Of a stretch of DNA of 64,000 bases, positions 32,801 to 41,516 are shown one piece after another. Position 1 is the first letter of the stretch. Each line of letters starts with the position of its first letter. Source of the stretch: Actinoplanes sp. NBRC 103695 (GTDB taxonomy: Bacteria > Actinomycetota > Actinomycetes > Mycobacteriales > Micromonosporaceae); contig NZ_BSTL01000003.1 of the NCBI RefSeq assembly GCF_030269485.1, positions 310,001 to 374,000 of the forward strand, written 5' to 3'. The notes beneath the pieces were generated by a model that searched no databases, had not been told where the DNA came from, and saw nothing but the letters and a program-made list of their open reading frames with translations. Both the position numbers and the translations under genes were made by a program.

Positions 32801-33631
32801 GACGCCCTGGCGGAGCAGCGCCGCGCCGACGGCCTCCCCGGGCTGGCGCTGGCCTGGGGCATGTGGGAGGACACCGGCGGGCCGGTCGCCGAGCTCACCG
32901 GCGCCGATCGGGACCGGATCCGGCGCAGTGGTCTGCGGCCCATCACCGCCGAGCATGGAATGCGCCTGTTCGACCTCGCGTCCGGCCGGGGCGAGCCGGT
33001 TCTGGTGGCGGCGCCGATGGATCCCGCGCGCGACGCTGAGGTTCCGGCGTTGCTGCGCCTGGTCCATCGCCCGATCGCGCGGCGGGCCCCGTCCCGCGGC
33101 GACGCGCCGGTCCGGGGACTGGCATCGCTGGGGCCGGCCGAGCGGGAACAGGCCTTGCGGAAGCTGGTGTCCGACACCGCGGCCGGGGTTCTCGGATATG
33201 CGGATCCCGGTGCTGTTCCGATGACTGCCGCGTTCCGCGAACTGGGTGTGGATTCGCTGACCGCGGTGGAATTGCGGAACGGTCTGGCGAAGGCCACCGG
33301 GATGCGGTTGCCCGCCACCATGGTGTTCGATTATCCGACCCCGCAGGCACTGGCCGTCCGGCTCGGCGAAATGCTGACTCCGGAGGTTCAGCAAGCGACG
33401 ACTCTGAGTGCCGAACTCAACCGGCTGGAGGGGTGGATCGCGGAGATGTTCTCGTCGGCCGGCCCCGACGAGCAGCAGGTTTCCCTGCTGGAGGATCGGC
33501 TCGCCGCGATCTTGAACGGAAGACGTCGCCGGTCGCGTGCCGACGATGCCACGACCGGCTCGCTCGCCGGCGCGAGCGCCGGCGAGATCCTCGAATTCAT
33601 CGACCGGGAATTCGGTGATCCGACAATGTGA
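23870..33631 (+). CDS. Modular type I PKS, modules 4-5 (FkbC position)
   Basis: A 3,253-residue PKS that takes the chain from the preceding protein. The start is the ATG at 23870, which overlaps the previous stop as ATGA. The protein opens with a charged docking helix (about residues 1-28) that matches the C-terminal docking domain upstream. Module 4: KS 32-434, AT about 518 (GHSIG, HAFH, malonyl), DH 837, KR 1238, ACP 1502. Module 5: KS 1586, AT 2080 (GHSQG, YASH, methylmalonyl), DH 2417, KR 2830, ACP 3099. The module 5 KR has TADSAGLA (2838-2845) where family members have TGGSGxLA, so NADPH binding is doubtful although its Ser-Tyr-Asn residues remain. A C-terminal docking domain (about 3177-3253) and the lack of a thioesterase mean the chain goes to another PKS not in the window. 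Codon 798 is TTA. Confidence 0.95.
26357..26613 (+). repeat. Module 4 copy of the 257-bp duplication
   Basis: Partner of 20478-20734 (module 3 AT-DH junction and DH start). The first PKS is thus linked to the second by exact sequence sharing. Confidence 0.85.
27096..27367 (+). repeat. Module 4 copy of the 272-bp duplication
   Basis: Partner of 16555-16826 (module 2 DH end and DH-KR linker). Module 4 therefore looks like a mosaic: its AT-DH front matches module 3, and its DH-KR linker matches module 2. Confidence 0.85.
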
Positions 33632-33719
33632 ATGCGTCCGGCCGAAGAATGCGGATTCATGACGGACACGTGCCGTAGCTGATCCTGCTATGTCGGACGT
33701 CATGAACTTTGCCGTACTT

Positions 33720-33729
33720 ACAACGTTGT
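33720..33729. promoter_or_regulatory. 10-bp palindrome upstream of the LAL regulator
   Basis: ACAACGTTGT is a perfect palindrome 51 bp before the GTG of the LAL gene, in a 148-bp gap that also holds CACGTG (33667-33672). No CCTAGGGGG element is present here, so the regulator does not obviously control itself through that box. Function is unknown. Confidence 0.3.
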
Positions 33730-33779
33730 TGTCAGCGATGGGAAGCGTTTGAGGTCCGACGCGAAGGTGGTGCCTGTCT

Positions 33780-36491
33780 GTGGAGTTCAACGACCTGGTC
33801 GCCCGCGATGACGAGCTCAGAAGGTTGGATCAGGCCCTCGGCCGCGCTGCCGGTGGACGGGGTGTCGTCGTCACCGTCACCGGACCGGTCTCCTGCGGCA
33901 AGACCGAACTGCTCGACGCGGCCGCTGCCAAGGAATACGTCATCGTGCTGCGCGCGGTCTGTTCGGCGGAGGAACGGACCCTGCCGTACGCCGTGATCGG
34001 GCAGCTCCTCGACCACCCGGCGCTCTCCTCCCGGGCGCCGGGGCTGGCCTGCGTGACCGCGGCGGGCCGGACGCTGTCGGCCGACGCCGAGAACCGCCTG
34101 CGCGGCGACCTCACCCGTACCCTGCTGGCCCTCGCCGCCGAACGGCCGGTGCTGATCTGCATCGACGACGTGCACCAGGCCGACACCGCCTCGCTGAACT
34201 GCCTGCTGCACCTGGCCCGGCGGGTCGCCTCGGCCCGGATCGCCATGATCCTCACCGAGTTACGCCGGCTCACCCCGGCCCATCCCCGGTTCGAGGCGGA
34301 ACTGCTCAGCCTGCGGCACCACCGCGAGATCGCGCTGCGTCCGCTGGGCCCGGCGGACGCCGCCGAGCTGGCCCGTGCCGGCCTCGGCCCCGGTGTCACG
34401 GCGGGCGAGCTGGCCGAGGTGTACGAGGCGACCAGCGGGAACCCCAACCTGGTCCGCGGCCTGGTCAACGACGTGCGGGAGGCCTGGGCCGCCGGCGGCA
34501 CGGGCATCCAGGCGGGGCGCGCGTACCGGCTGGCGTACCTCAGCTCCCTGTATCGCTGCGGTCCGGTCGCGTTACAGATCGCGCAGGCGGCGGCGGTGCT
34601 CGGCACCAGTGCCACCGTCACGCGGGCGCGCCGGGTCAGCGGGCTCGACGCCGAGACGGTGGACGAGGCGACCGAGGTCCTCACCGAGGGAGGCCTGCTG
34701 CGCGACCATCGGTTCCCACACCCGGCGGCCCGCTCGGTCGTCCTGGACGACATGTCCGCACAGGAACGCCGCCGCCTGCACCGGTCCGCCCTGGACGTGC
34801 TGGACGGCGTACCCGTCGACGTGCTCGCACACCACCAGGCCGGCGCCGGTCTGGTGCGCGGTCCGAAGGCCGCCGAGATCTTCGCGCGAGCGAGTCAGGA
34901 GCTTCGGGTACGCGGCGAGGTGGACGCCGCGACCGAGTACCTGCAACTGGCTTACCGGGCGTCCGACGACGCCGGCGCCCGGGCCGCGCTGCAGGTGGAG
35001 ACCGTGGCGAGCGAACGCCGCCGCAACCCGCTGGCCCCCAGCCGGCACCTGGACGAGCTGGCCGCCGCCGCCCGTGCCGGTCTGCTGTCGGCCGAGCACG
35101 GTGCGCTGACCGCCCACTGGCTGGCCGACGCCGGGCGCTCCGGTGAGGCGGCCGAGGTGCTGGCGCTGCAACGTGCGCTCACGGTCACCGACCAGGACCG
35201 GGCTCACCTGCGGGCCGCCGAGGTGTCGCTCGCGCTGTTCCACCCCGGCGTCCCGGATCCGGACCGGAACCCGCACCCCCTCGCGCCGGAGGAGCTCGCG
35301 ACCCTGTCCCGGGCCGCCCGGCACGGTGTGACCGCCGACAACGCGTTGCTGGCGGCGCTGCGTGGCCGTCCCGAGTCCGCCGCCGCCGAGGCGGAGAACG
35401 TCCTGCGCAACGCTGACGCCGCGGCGGCCGGGCCGACCGCTCTGGCCGCGCTGACGGCCCTGCTCTACGCCGAGAACACCGACGCCGCGCAGCTCTGGGC
35501 CGACAAGCTGATGGCGGGGACCGGGGCGGCGGAGGGCGAGGCGGGCTACGCGGGACCGCGGACCGAAGCCGCCCTGCGCCGAGGTGATCTGGCCGCCGCT
35601 GTGCAGGCGGCCGCCGCGGTCCTGGACCGATGCCCGCTGCCGCCGCTCGGCATCTCCGCCGTGTTGCCGCTGAGCAGCGCGGTGGCCGCCGCCGTCCGGC
35701 TGGGCGAGATCGAGCGGGCCGAGAAGTGGCTCGCCGAGCCGCTGCCGGACGCCGTCCACGACAGTCTGTTCGGTCTGCACCTGCTGATCGCGCGCGGCCG
35801 GTACAGCCTTGCGGTGGGCCGGCCCGAGGCGGCGTACACGGCGTTCCGGGACTGCGGGGAGCGGATGCGCCGGTGGGACGTCGACGTTCCGGGGCTGGCC
35901 CTGTGGCGGGTGGAGGCCGCCGAGGCACTGCTGTCCGGCCGCGACCGGGAGGAGGGCCGGCGGCTGATCGACGAGCAGCTCACCCGGGCGATGGGGCCCC
36001 GGTCCAGGGCCATGACCCTGCGGGTACGAGCGGCCTACGAACCGCCGGCGAGGCGGATCGACCTGCTCGACGAGGCGGCCGACCTGTCGCTGTCCGGCAA
36101 CGACCAGTACGAGCGGGCGCGGGTGCTGGCCGATCTGAGCGAGGCGTTCAGCGCGCTGCGGCAGCACGGCCGGGCGCGGGGCGTCCTGCGGCAGGCCCGG
36201 GACCTGGCCGCCCAGTGCGGGGCGGTCCCGCTGCTGCGCAGGCTGGGTGTCAAGGCCGGCCGGCGTGGCCGCCTCGGCCGGCCGCCGCGGGGGATCAGGT
36301 CACTGACCGACGCCGAGCGCCGGGTGGCGACGCTGGCCGCCGCCGGACAGACCAACCGCGAGATCGCCGACCAGCTCTTCGTCACCGCCAGCACGGTCGA
36401 GCAACACCTCACGAACGTCTTCCGCAAGCTGGGTGTGAGGGGCCGCCAGCAGTTGCCGGCCGAACTGGCCGGCCCTGAGCGTCCGGGCTGA
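33780..36491 (+). CDS. LAL-family (large LuxR-type) transcriptional activator, RapH/FkbN-like
   Basis: A 903-residue regulator. The N-terminal ATPase has a Walker A GPVSCGKT (35-42) and a Walker B-like LICIDD near 125. A long helical middle follows, then a LuxR helix-turn-helix from about residue 840 (LTDAERRV through NREIADQLFV and STVEQHL). This is the layout of pathway-specific LAL activators, and such a gene occurs in the rapamycin (rapH) and FK506 (fkbN) clusters. Start is the GTG at 33780, with AAGGTGG about 11 nt upstream. Codons 161 and 265 are TTA, rare in such genomes and suggesting dependence on the bldA-type leucine tRNA. It likely activates both divergent promoter regions that carry the CCTAGGGGG boxes. 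It converges with the P450 gene. Confidence 0.92.
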   Translation: MEFNDLVARDDELRRLDQALGRAAGGRGVVVTVTGPVSCGKTELLDAAAAKEYVIVLRAVCSAEERTLPYAVIGQLLDHPALSSRAPGLACVTAAGRTLSADAENRLRGDLTRTLLALAAERPVLICIDDVHQADTASLNCLLHLARRVASARIAMILTELRRLTPAHPRFEAELLSLRHHREIALRPLGPADAAELARAGLGPGVTAGELAEVYEATSGNPNLVRGLVNDVREAWAAGGTGIQAGRAYRLAYLSSLYRCGPVALQIAQAAAVLGTSATVTRARRVSGLDAETVDEATEVLTEGGLLRDHRFPHPAARSVVLDDMSAQERRRLHRSALDVLDGVPVDVLAHHQAGAGLVRGPKAAEIFARASQELRVRGEVDAATEYLQLAYRASDDAGARAALQVETVASERRRNPLAPSRHLDELAAAARAGLLSAEHGALTAHWLADAGRSGEAAEVLALQRALTVTDQDRAHLRAAEVSLALFHPGVPDPDRNPHPLAPEELATLSRAARHGVTADNALLAALRGRPESAAAEAENVLRNADAAAAGPTALAALTALLYAENTDAAQLWADKLMAGTGAAEGEAGYAGPRTEAALRRGDLAAAVQAAAAVLDRCPLPPLGISAVLPLSSAVAAAVRLGEIERAEKWLAEPLPDAVHDSLFGLHLLIARGRYSLAVGRPEAAYTAFRDCGERMRRWDVDVPGLALWRVEAAEALLSGRDREEGRRLIDEQLTRAMGPRSRAMTLRVRAAYEPPARRIDLLDEAADLSLSGNDQYERARVLADLSEAFSALRQHGRARGVLRQARDLAAQCGAVPLLRRLGVKAGRRGRLGRPPRGIRSLTDAERRVATLAAAGQTNREIADQLFVTASTVEQHLTNVFRKLGVRGRQQLPAELAGPERPG

Positions 36492-36520
36492 CCTCCCTTT
36501 CCGGGACGGCCACGCTCAGG
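36474..36520. terminator. Hairpin between convergent LAL and P450 genes
   Basis: CCTGAGCGT (36474-36482) and ACGCTCAGG (36512-36520) form a perfect 9-bp stem that overlaps both 3' ends. Its position between convergent genes fits a bidirectional terminator. There is no U-tract, as is usual in this group. Confidence 0.5.
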
Positions 36521-37682
36521 CGGCGCCCCAGGTGACCCGCAGCTCGGCCGGGCTGAACAGGCCGAGGCCGTTGTTCATCGGCACCTCGCCGGCCGGCCGG
36601 ACGTCCGGGAAGCGTTCGAACAGGCGGGTCACGGCGACCTTGATCAGGACCCGGGAGAGGTGCTGGCCCGGGCACTTGTGAATGCCGTACCCGAAGGCGA
36701 AGTTGTGCTCCTGCACCCGGGTGACGTCGAAAGTGTCCGGGTCGGCGAAGACCCCCGGGTCGCGGTTGGCCGTCGAGTAGAGGGGGATGACGTTGTCGCC
36801 GGCCGCGATCGTCTGGCCGTGCAGCTCGACGTCCTCGACGCAGACCCGGGGCACGCCGAACTGGTTGAGCGGCAGAAAGCGCAACATCTCCTCGACCGCG
36901 CCGTCGATCAGCGCCGGGTCGGCCCGGATGGCCGCCGCCTGCTCGGGGTGGGCCAGCAACGCGTACAGGCAGTAGCCGACCATCTGCTGCACCGAGTCAT
37001 GCCCGGCGAACAGCAGCACGGCGAACACCCCGGTCGCCTCCTCGTCGCTGAGCAGGATCTCGTCCTCGCCGGCCTCGGCCAGCCGGTGCAGCAGGTTGTC
37101 GCCCGGTTGCGTCCGCTTGGCCCGGACCAGGGCGAGGGCGTGCGCGAAGAACTCGTCGGTCAGGCTCTTGACGTCGCCCAGGTCGGTGGCGCCGGTGATG
37201 GCCCGGATACGGGACTCCAGCCCGGCGCCCTCGTCCTCGGCCAGGCCGTACAGGTCGTTGATGACCAGGGACGGCAGGCGTTTGGCGTACCCCGGGACGA
37301 GGTCGGCGCCGGGGCCGGAGGTCTCGATGTCGTCGAGGCAGGCGTCCGCCGCCCGGCGGACGAACTCCTCCTGCCTGCGCGCGGCCCGGAGGGTGAAGTC
37401 GCCGGCGATCTTCTGCCGGTACCGGTTGTGCTCCGGCGCGTCCATCCCGGAGAACCAGCCCGGTCGCCGCTCGGGCAGCATCCCGGAGGGCGCCGCCGAG
37501 CTGAAGCGTGGGTCGTTGGTGACCAGCTTGACGTCGTCGGCAGCGGCCACGAGCCAGTGCTTGACGCCGAACATGTCGAAGGAGCCGATCGTTCCGCTCT
37601 CCAGGACCGCGCGGTGGCCGTCCTGGATCGCGAACGGGCACCGCCCGGCCGCGGTGTTCTCCTGGTGAACTTCGGTGCTCAT
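36516..37682 (-). CDS. Cytochrome P450, FkbD/RapJ-like (C9 oxidation of FKBP-ligand macrolides)
   Basis: A 388-residue soluble bacterial P450. The I-helix motif is AGHDS, the ExxR region is present, and the heme-binding loop FGYGIHKCPGQ has its Cys at residue 337. The whole sequence reads very like FkbD/RapJ, which oxidise the carbon beside the pipecolate amide to give the tricarbonyl region that binds FKBP. I infer the same job here. The ATG at 37682 follows AAAGGA and overlaps the chorismatase stop as ATGA, so the two are translationally coupled. An in-frame extension upstream of this ATG runs through the chorismatase and is not coding. No dedicated ferredoxin or second P450 lies in the window. 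Confidence 0.92.
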   Translation of the reverse strand: MSTEVHQENTAAGRCPFAIQDGHRAVLESGTIGSFDMFGVKHWLVAAADDVKLVTNDPRFSSAAPSGMLPERRPGWFSGMDAPEHNRYRQKIAGDFTLRAARRQEEFVRRAADACLDDIETSGPGADLVPGYAKRLPSLVINDLYGLAEDEGAGLESRIRAITGATDLGDVKSLTDEFFAHALALVRAKRTQPGDNLLHRLAEAGEDEILLSDEEATGVFAVLLFAGHDSVQQMVGYCLYALLAHPEQAAAIRADPALIDGAVEEMLRFLPLNQFGVPRVCVEDVELHGQTIAAGDNVIPLYSTANRDPGVFADPDTFDVTRVQEHNFAFGYGIHKCPGQHLSRVLIKVAVTRLFERFPDVRPAGEVPMNNGLGLFSPAELRVTWGAA

Positions 37683-38716
37683 CGGCGGTCCTTTCCGGCC
37701 GGGACGGTGACGACACCCTCGATCTCGACCAGCAGGTCGGAGCGCGCGATGTCGGTGTTCAGGATGGCGACGGTGGCCGCGCGCGCCAGACGATCGGCGC
37801 AGATCCGGCGTACGGCCGGAATGTCCTCGCGGTGGCGGACGTAGACCTTCAGATGGTCGAGGTCGGCCAGGGTGTGGTGCCGGGACAGCCCGTGCCGCCC
37901 CAGGTTCCCGGCGCTGATCACCCGGCCGATATTGGCCAGCGCCACCTCGCACTGGCCGGCGACGTCGCCGCGGTGGACGGTCTCGTGGCCGAGGATGCCG
38001 CCGGTCGCGGAGACGAAGAGCCGGCCGTCGCCCGGCCCCGGCGGCGCCAGCCAGGTGGCCCGCGAAAAGATCGGCGGGCGCGGGCCGTAGTGCTCCGGAT
38101 AGCGGTGAGCCGTGAGTACGGCCGGGTTCTCCACGTTGACCCGGTCACCGCCGCGGGCAGCAAGGAAATAGCAGGTGATGCCGCCGCCGTGGGCTCCGAC
38201 ACCGGTGGCGGCCGGCATGGTCGCCGGGTCGATCCCGCAGGCGTCCAACGCCTCCGCCCGGCCCACGCAGAAGTCCCGGTAGACCTCCAGGCCGTCGGCG
38301 TTCGCCGTGTTGATGCCGCTGAGGTAGTTCCAGGTGCGGACCAGGCTGGGGTAACCGAGGGTCGCGGTCAGATCGAAGATGCCGGTGTACGCGGCCGCGG
38401 TGCCGGCCGCGTACCGGTCGGCCTCGGGCACCCGGGCGACGCCGAAGAGATAGTGGGGCGTACGGGCCCACGCGACGCCCCCGTGGCGCCCGGACTCCTT
38501 CGGCCCCTCCGCGCGCCACGCCTCGGCGAAGGACTCGTCCTCACCGGTCGTGGTGTGCACGGACGCCCGCGGGTGACCGTCGGCCAGGGACACCTCGGTG
38601 TGCCCGGTGCCGTGTTCGATGACGCCGAGCAACGTCTCGTCGCCGTCGAGATCGGCCGATCCGAGCTTCTCGAAGCTGCAGTACGGTGCCATGACTGGCG
38701 CGGACAATCGCCTCAC
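37679..38716 (-). CDS. Chorismatase, FkbO/RapK-like, starter-unit biosynthesis
   Basis: A 345-residue chorismatase. FkbO/RapK split chorismate to pyruvate and a dihydroxycyclohexadiene-carboxylate, which becomes the starter loaded by the CoA-ligase domain of the first PKS. Family landmarks are WNYLSGIN, GAHGGG, ENPAVLTAHRYP, GHETVHRGD and a C-terminal LLVEIEGV. The residue before ARSDLL is followed by Ala (DIAR), whereas 3-hydroxybenzoate-forming members (Hyg5 type) carry Cys there as I remember it. A Gly in ATGGILGH sits where I recall Ala in FkbO, so the subtype is not fully clear. The GTG at 38716 gives an N-terminus like FkbO; GGGAGG lies directly upstream, closer than usual, and a TTG nine bases in is an alternative. 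First gene of a coupled pair with the P450, behind a CCTAGGGGG box array. Confidence 0.9.
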   Translation of the reverse strand: MRRLSAPVMAPYCSFEKLGSADLDGDETLLGVIEHGTGHTEVSLADGHPRASVHTTTGEDESFAEAWRAEGPKESGRHGGVAWARTPHYLFGVARVPEADRYAAGTAAAYTGIFDLTATLGYPSLVRTWNYLSGINTANADGLEVYRDFCVGRAEALDACGIDPATMPAATGVGAHGGGITCYFLAARGGDRVNVENPAVLTAHRYPEHYGPRPPIFSRATWLAPPGPGDGRLFVSATGGILGHETVHRGDVAGQCEVALANIGRVISAGNLGRHGLSRHHTLADLDHLKVYVRHREDIPAVRRICADRLARAATVAILNTDIARSDLLVEIEGVVTVPAGKDRR

Positions 38717-38773
38717 CCTCCCTTGCCGCTCCCGGGCGCATGCCAGTTAGAAAATATGTGCGTGTCAATTACC

Positions 38774-38838
38774 GCAACCCCCTAGGAGAAGGCGCATTCG
38801 GCGACCGCACATTCCCAGGGGGATATTTAGGGGGTGAC
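38774..38838. promoter_or_regulatory. Second CCTAGGGGG array, between chorismatase and cyclodeaminase genes
   Basis: GCAACCCCCTAGGAG at 38774-38788 is identical to the NRPS-side box for 13 bases. Inverted from it lie CCCAGGGGG (38814-38822) and TTTAGGGGGTGAC (38826-38838), weaker copies. The outer pair is 48 bp apart start to start, against 47 bp in the NRPS/PKS region, so number, orientation and spacing are conserved. The 13-bp match faces the chorismatase. A candidate -10 for the cyclodeaminase is TAACGT at 38856-38861. Confidence 0.72.
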
Positions 38839-38959
38839 CGTCCTCGACCGGCTGCTAACGTCGCCGTCATCCTCTCGCGAATTGCTTTGGTGCCGTTTCT
38901 CATTTGTTGTGTCCGTCAGCGATTCATCGTTTACTCGCCCGCGCCGAGAGAGAGGTGGC

Positions 38960-39997
38960 ATGCAGACCAGAATTCTGTGCCAGCGCGACATCAAACGGAT
39001 TCTCGCGGTGGTCGGCCGCGACGTCGTGATGGATCGGCTGATCAGCGAGCTGCAGCGGGAATTCGCGCGGCTGGGACGAGGCGAGACGGACCCGCCGCCA
39101 CCACGCACCGGTTTCGCCCGGCGCGGCGACGTGCCGGGCGTCATCGAGTTCATGCCGCACCGGGCGGCGGGCGTCGGCGTGACGATGAAGACGGTCAGCT
39201 ACAGCCCGCAGAACCCGGAACGGTTCCACCTGCCGACCATCGTCGGCACGGTGTCGCGGCTGGACGACGACAGCGGCAGCCTGGTCGCGCTGGCCGACGC
39301 CGGCACCATCACCGCCATGCGCACCGGGGCGGTCGCCGGCATCGCCACCCGGCTGCTAGCCCAGCCCGGCAGCACCACCCTCGGTCTGATCGGGGCCGGT
39401 GCCCAGGCCGTCACCCAGGCGCACGCCCTCAGCCGCGTCCTGCCGCTGGAGCGCATCCTGGTCAGCGACATCCGGCCGGCGCACGCGGAATCGTTCGGCT
39501 TCCGGGTCGCGTTCCTCGGGCTGGCGGTCGAGGTCACCGACCCGGCGACGGCCACGGCCGCGGCGGACGTCCTCAGCACGGTCACCTCGGTGCCGGTGGG
39601 CGGGGGACCGGTCGTGCCGGCCGCCCCCCGGTCTGCCCACCTGCACGTCAACGCCATCGGGGCGGACGAGCCGGGCAAGACCGAGCTCCCCCGGGCACTG
39701 CTCGACGACGCCTTCATCTGCGTCGACCACCCGGGGCAGGCCCGCACCGAGGGCGAGTTCCAGCAGCTGCCCGACCGGGAACTGGGCCTGTCCCTGGCCG
39801 ACCTGTGCGCGGCGCCCGAGATCGCCGCCCCGCACCGCCGAGGCGTGAGCGTCTTCGACTCGACCGGCAGCGCGTTCGCCGACCACATCGCGCTCGACGT
39901 GCTGCTCGGCTTCGCCGACGAGCTTGGCCTCGGCCGCAAGATGACGATCGAGTCGGCGCCCGAGGACGTCCTGGACCCGTACTCGCTGCAGTGGTGA
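38960..39997 (+). CDS. L-lysine cyclodeaminase, RapL/FkbL-like (pipecolate synthesis)
   Basis: A 345-residue enzyme of the ornithine cyclodeaminase/mu-crystallin family, predicted to turn L-lysine into L-pipecolate and ammonia with bound NAD. It shows the family landmarks EFMPHRAAG, MKTVSY, TGAVAGIAT, the Rossmann motif GLIGAGAQAV, and DHPGQARTEGEF, and overall reads very like FkbL/RapL rather than a primary-metabolism ornithine enzyme. The ATG at 38960 with GAGAGAGG before it matches the family N-terminus (MQTRILCQRDIKRIL). An upstream in-frame GTG at 38834 would start inside the box array and is less likely. Its product would be the substrate of the NRPS at the left edge. Confidence 0.93.
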   Translation: MQTRILCQRDIKRILAVVGRDVVMDRLISELQREFARLGRGETDPPPPRTGFARRGDVPGVIEFMPHRAAGVGVTMKTVSYSPQNPERFHLPTIVGTVSRLDDDSGSLVALADAGTITAMRTGAVAGIATRLLAQPGSTTLGLIGAGAQAVTQAHALSRVLPLERILVSDIRPAHAESFGFRVAFLGLAVEVTDPATATAAADVLSTVTSVPVGGGPVVPAAPRSAHLHVNAIGADEPGKTELPRALLDDAFICVDHPGQARTEGEFQQLPDRELGLSLADLCAAPEIAAPHRRGVSVFDSTGSAFADHIALDVLLGFADELGLGRKMTIESAPEDVLDPYSLQW

Positions 39998-40014
39998 CCG
40001 GGGCTCCGGTCACC
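39993..40014. terminator. Perfect 9-bp hairpin ending the biosynthetic cluster
   Basis: GGTGACCGG, a GGCT loop, then CCGGTCACC. It overlaps the stop codons of the convergent cyclodeaminase and phosphatase genes, fits a bidirectional terminator, and marks the likely right border of the cluster. Confidence 0.65.
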
Positions 40015-41296
40015 GATCGGATGCGCTGGCCCGGTGGGGGTCGGCGCCGGCGGTGGTGGAGCGGGTGTCGCCATGACCGCCGTACCAGTCCAGGACCAGC
40101 AGGCACGCGTCGTCGGGCAGGGCGGGGCCGGCCACGTCGAGGACGAGGTCGCCCAGCACGCGGACGACCTCTCGCGGGTGCAGCCGGGTCAGGTCCTGCA
40201 ATCGGGCGGGCAGATCGATCGCGGCAGCGCCCCGCTCCAGCATGCCGTCGGTGACCAGCACCAGACGATCGCCGGGCAGCAGCTGCAGCGAGCTCGCCCG
40301 GTACGGCTTGTGCCGTAGCACCCCGAGGGGCCGGTTGACGGACAGCGCCACGTGCTCGACGCGCCCGTCGCGGACCAGCAGCGGCGTGGGGTGTCCGGCG
40401 TTGACGACATCGAGGACACCGGAGGACAAGGTGAGGCGGCCGAGAAGCCCCGTGGCGAACAGCGACCCGGCCGGCGTGTTGTCGAGGACTGCCTGGTTCG
40501 CGGCCTGTGCCTGGTCGAGCAGGGTCGCGCCGCGACGGCGGGCGTTGCGCAGCCCGCTGACGCACAGGGTCGCCGTGATCGCGCTGTCGACACCGTGGCC
40601 CACGGCGTCGGTGATGCTCAGATGCAGCAGGTCACGGGCGAGGCTGTAGTCGAAGGTGTCCCCGCCGATGCTGGCGGCCGGTTCCAGCCATGCCGACAGG
40701 GTGAACGAGTCGGCTTCACAGGTGAACGCCTCGGGGAGCAAGCGTCGCTGGATCTCCGCGGCGAGAGTGAACGGGGTGGTTCGCTGACCCCATTCGAACA
40801 GGTCGGTGTGCCGTCGGTTGGCGATGACCACGAACGCCAGGGTGTGCGCGGCTCGTGACACCTGCTGCACCGTTGTCTCGGTCGGTGCGGACGGCAGCGC
40901 GATCTCCAGCAGGCCGATGGCTTCCCCGCGCTGGGTGACCGGGGCGAGCACCACGAACTGGTCGCCGTCCCGCTCGACCAGGACCTGCTGCGTACGCAGC
41001 GCCTGCTCCTGAGGTCCGCCGTTGAACGGCAGCACCAGCGCGACGTCCTGATCCTGTCGGCGTGCGCCGGAAACCCGTCCGGTCGTGGTGTGGACCAGGC
41101 GTACCAGAGCGCGGCCGCTCATGTCCGCGACGAGAAACGACACCCACAACGCATCGAGGTTCGACCCGATGGTGCGGGTCACCGCCTTCACCGCGTCGAC
41201 GGGGGCTGCCTTCTCCACCGCGAGCAGGACGTCATTCAGGTCGGCACCGCTCGCCGGGCTCTCGGTCACGGTGGCAGCATAGGCGCGATCGAACAC
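40010..41296 (-). CDS. SpoIIE/RsbU-type PP2C serine phosphatase with sensory N-terminus
   Basis: A 428-residue protein. The first half looks like a GAF-type sensor (about residues 20-190). The second half is a SpoIIE-type PP2C phosphatase with EIQRRLLP, the metal-binding GGDTFDY and DAVGHGVDS, NAGHP and LVTDGMLER. Proteins of this family dephosphorylate anti-sigma-factor antagonists and so release stress or developmental sigma factors. No partner kinase or antagonist gene is adjacent. Start is the GTG at 41296, with GAAGGTG close upstream. It converges on the cyclodeaminase through the shared hairpin and has no evident role in the macrolide pathway. Confidence 0.88.
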   Translation of the reverse strand: MFDRAYAATVTESPASGADLNDVLLAVEKAAPVDAVKAVTRTIGSNLDALWVSFLVADMSGRALVRLVHTTTGRVSGARRQDQDVALVLPFNGGPQEQALRTQQVLVERDGDQFVVLAPVTQRGEAIGLLEIALPSAPTETTVQQVSRAAHTLAFVVIANRRHTDLFEWGQRTTPFTLAAEIQRRLLPEAFTCEADSFTLSAWLEPAASIGGDTFDYSLARDLLHLSITDAVGHGVDSAITATLCVSGLRNARRRGATLLDQAQAANQAVLDNTPAGSLFATGLLGRLTLSSGVLDVVNAGHPTPLLVRDGRVEHVALSVNRPLGVLRHKPYRASSLQLLPGDRLVLVTDGMLERGAAAIDLPARLQDLTRLHPREVVRVLGDLVLDVAGPALPDDACLLVLDWYGGHGDTRSTTAGADPHRASASDR

Positions 41297-41365
41297 GGCA
41301 CCTTCAACTACCAGGTCGCGGCGGAAGTCTGCCGGTCACGCCGCGGTCGCTCCTGGCCGGCGACG

Positions 41366-41516
41366 CTAGGAGTTGGCGCCGCTGATGAGCACCGTGATGC
41401 GGTGGCCGGCCAGGTCGCGGGCATGGTGGAGGGCGGCTGCCAGGGCGGTGGCACCCCCGGGTTCGACGGCGACGCGGAGGTCGTCCCGGCCTCGGACGGC
41501 AGCGCCCCACCGAGGG
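41366..41516 (-). pseudogene. Remnant: C-terminus of a threonine dehydratase-like PLP enzyme
   Basis: On the minus strand the frame ending at TAG (41366) reads LRVAVEPGGATALAAAL and then ITVLISGANS. This is the closing segment of threonine/serine ammonia-lyases (fold type II PLP enzymes). The rest of the gene is absent: just upstream is the 3' end of the methyltransferase, in another frame. There is no start codon or ribosome site, so this looks like the debris of a deletion. Confidence 0.6.

Noticed and set aside
37683..37952. N-terminal extension of the P450
   Set aside because: It runs through the chorismatase gene; the ATG at 37682 matches the family N-terminus and has a ribosome site.
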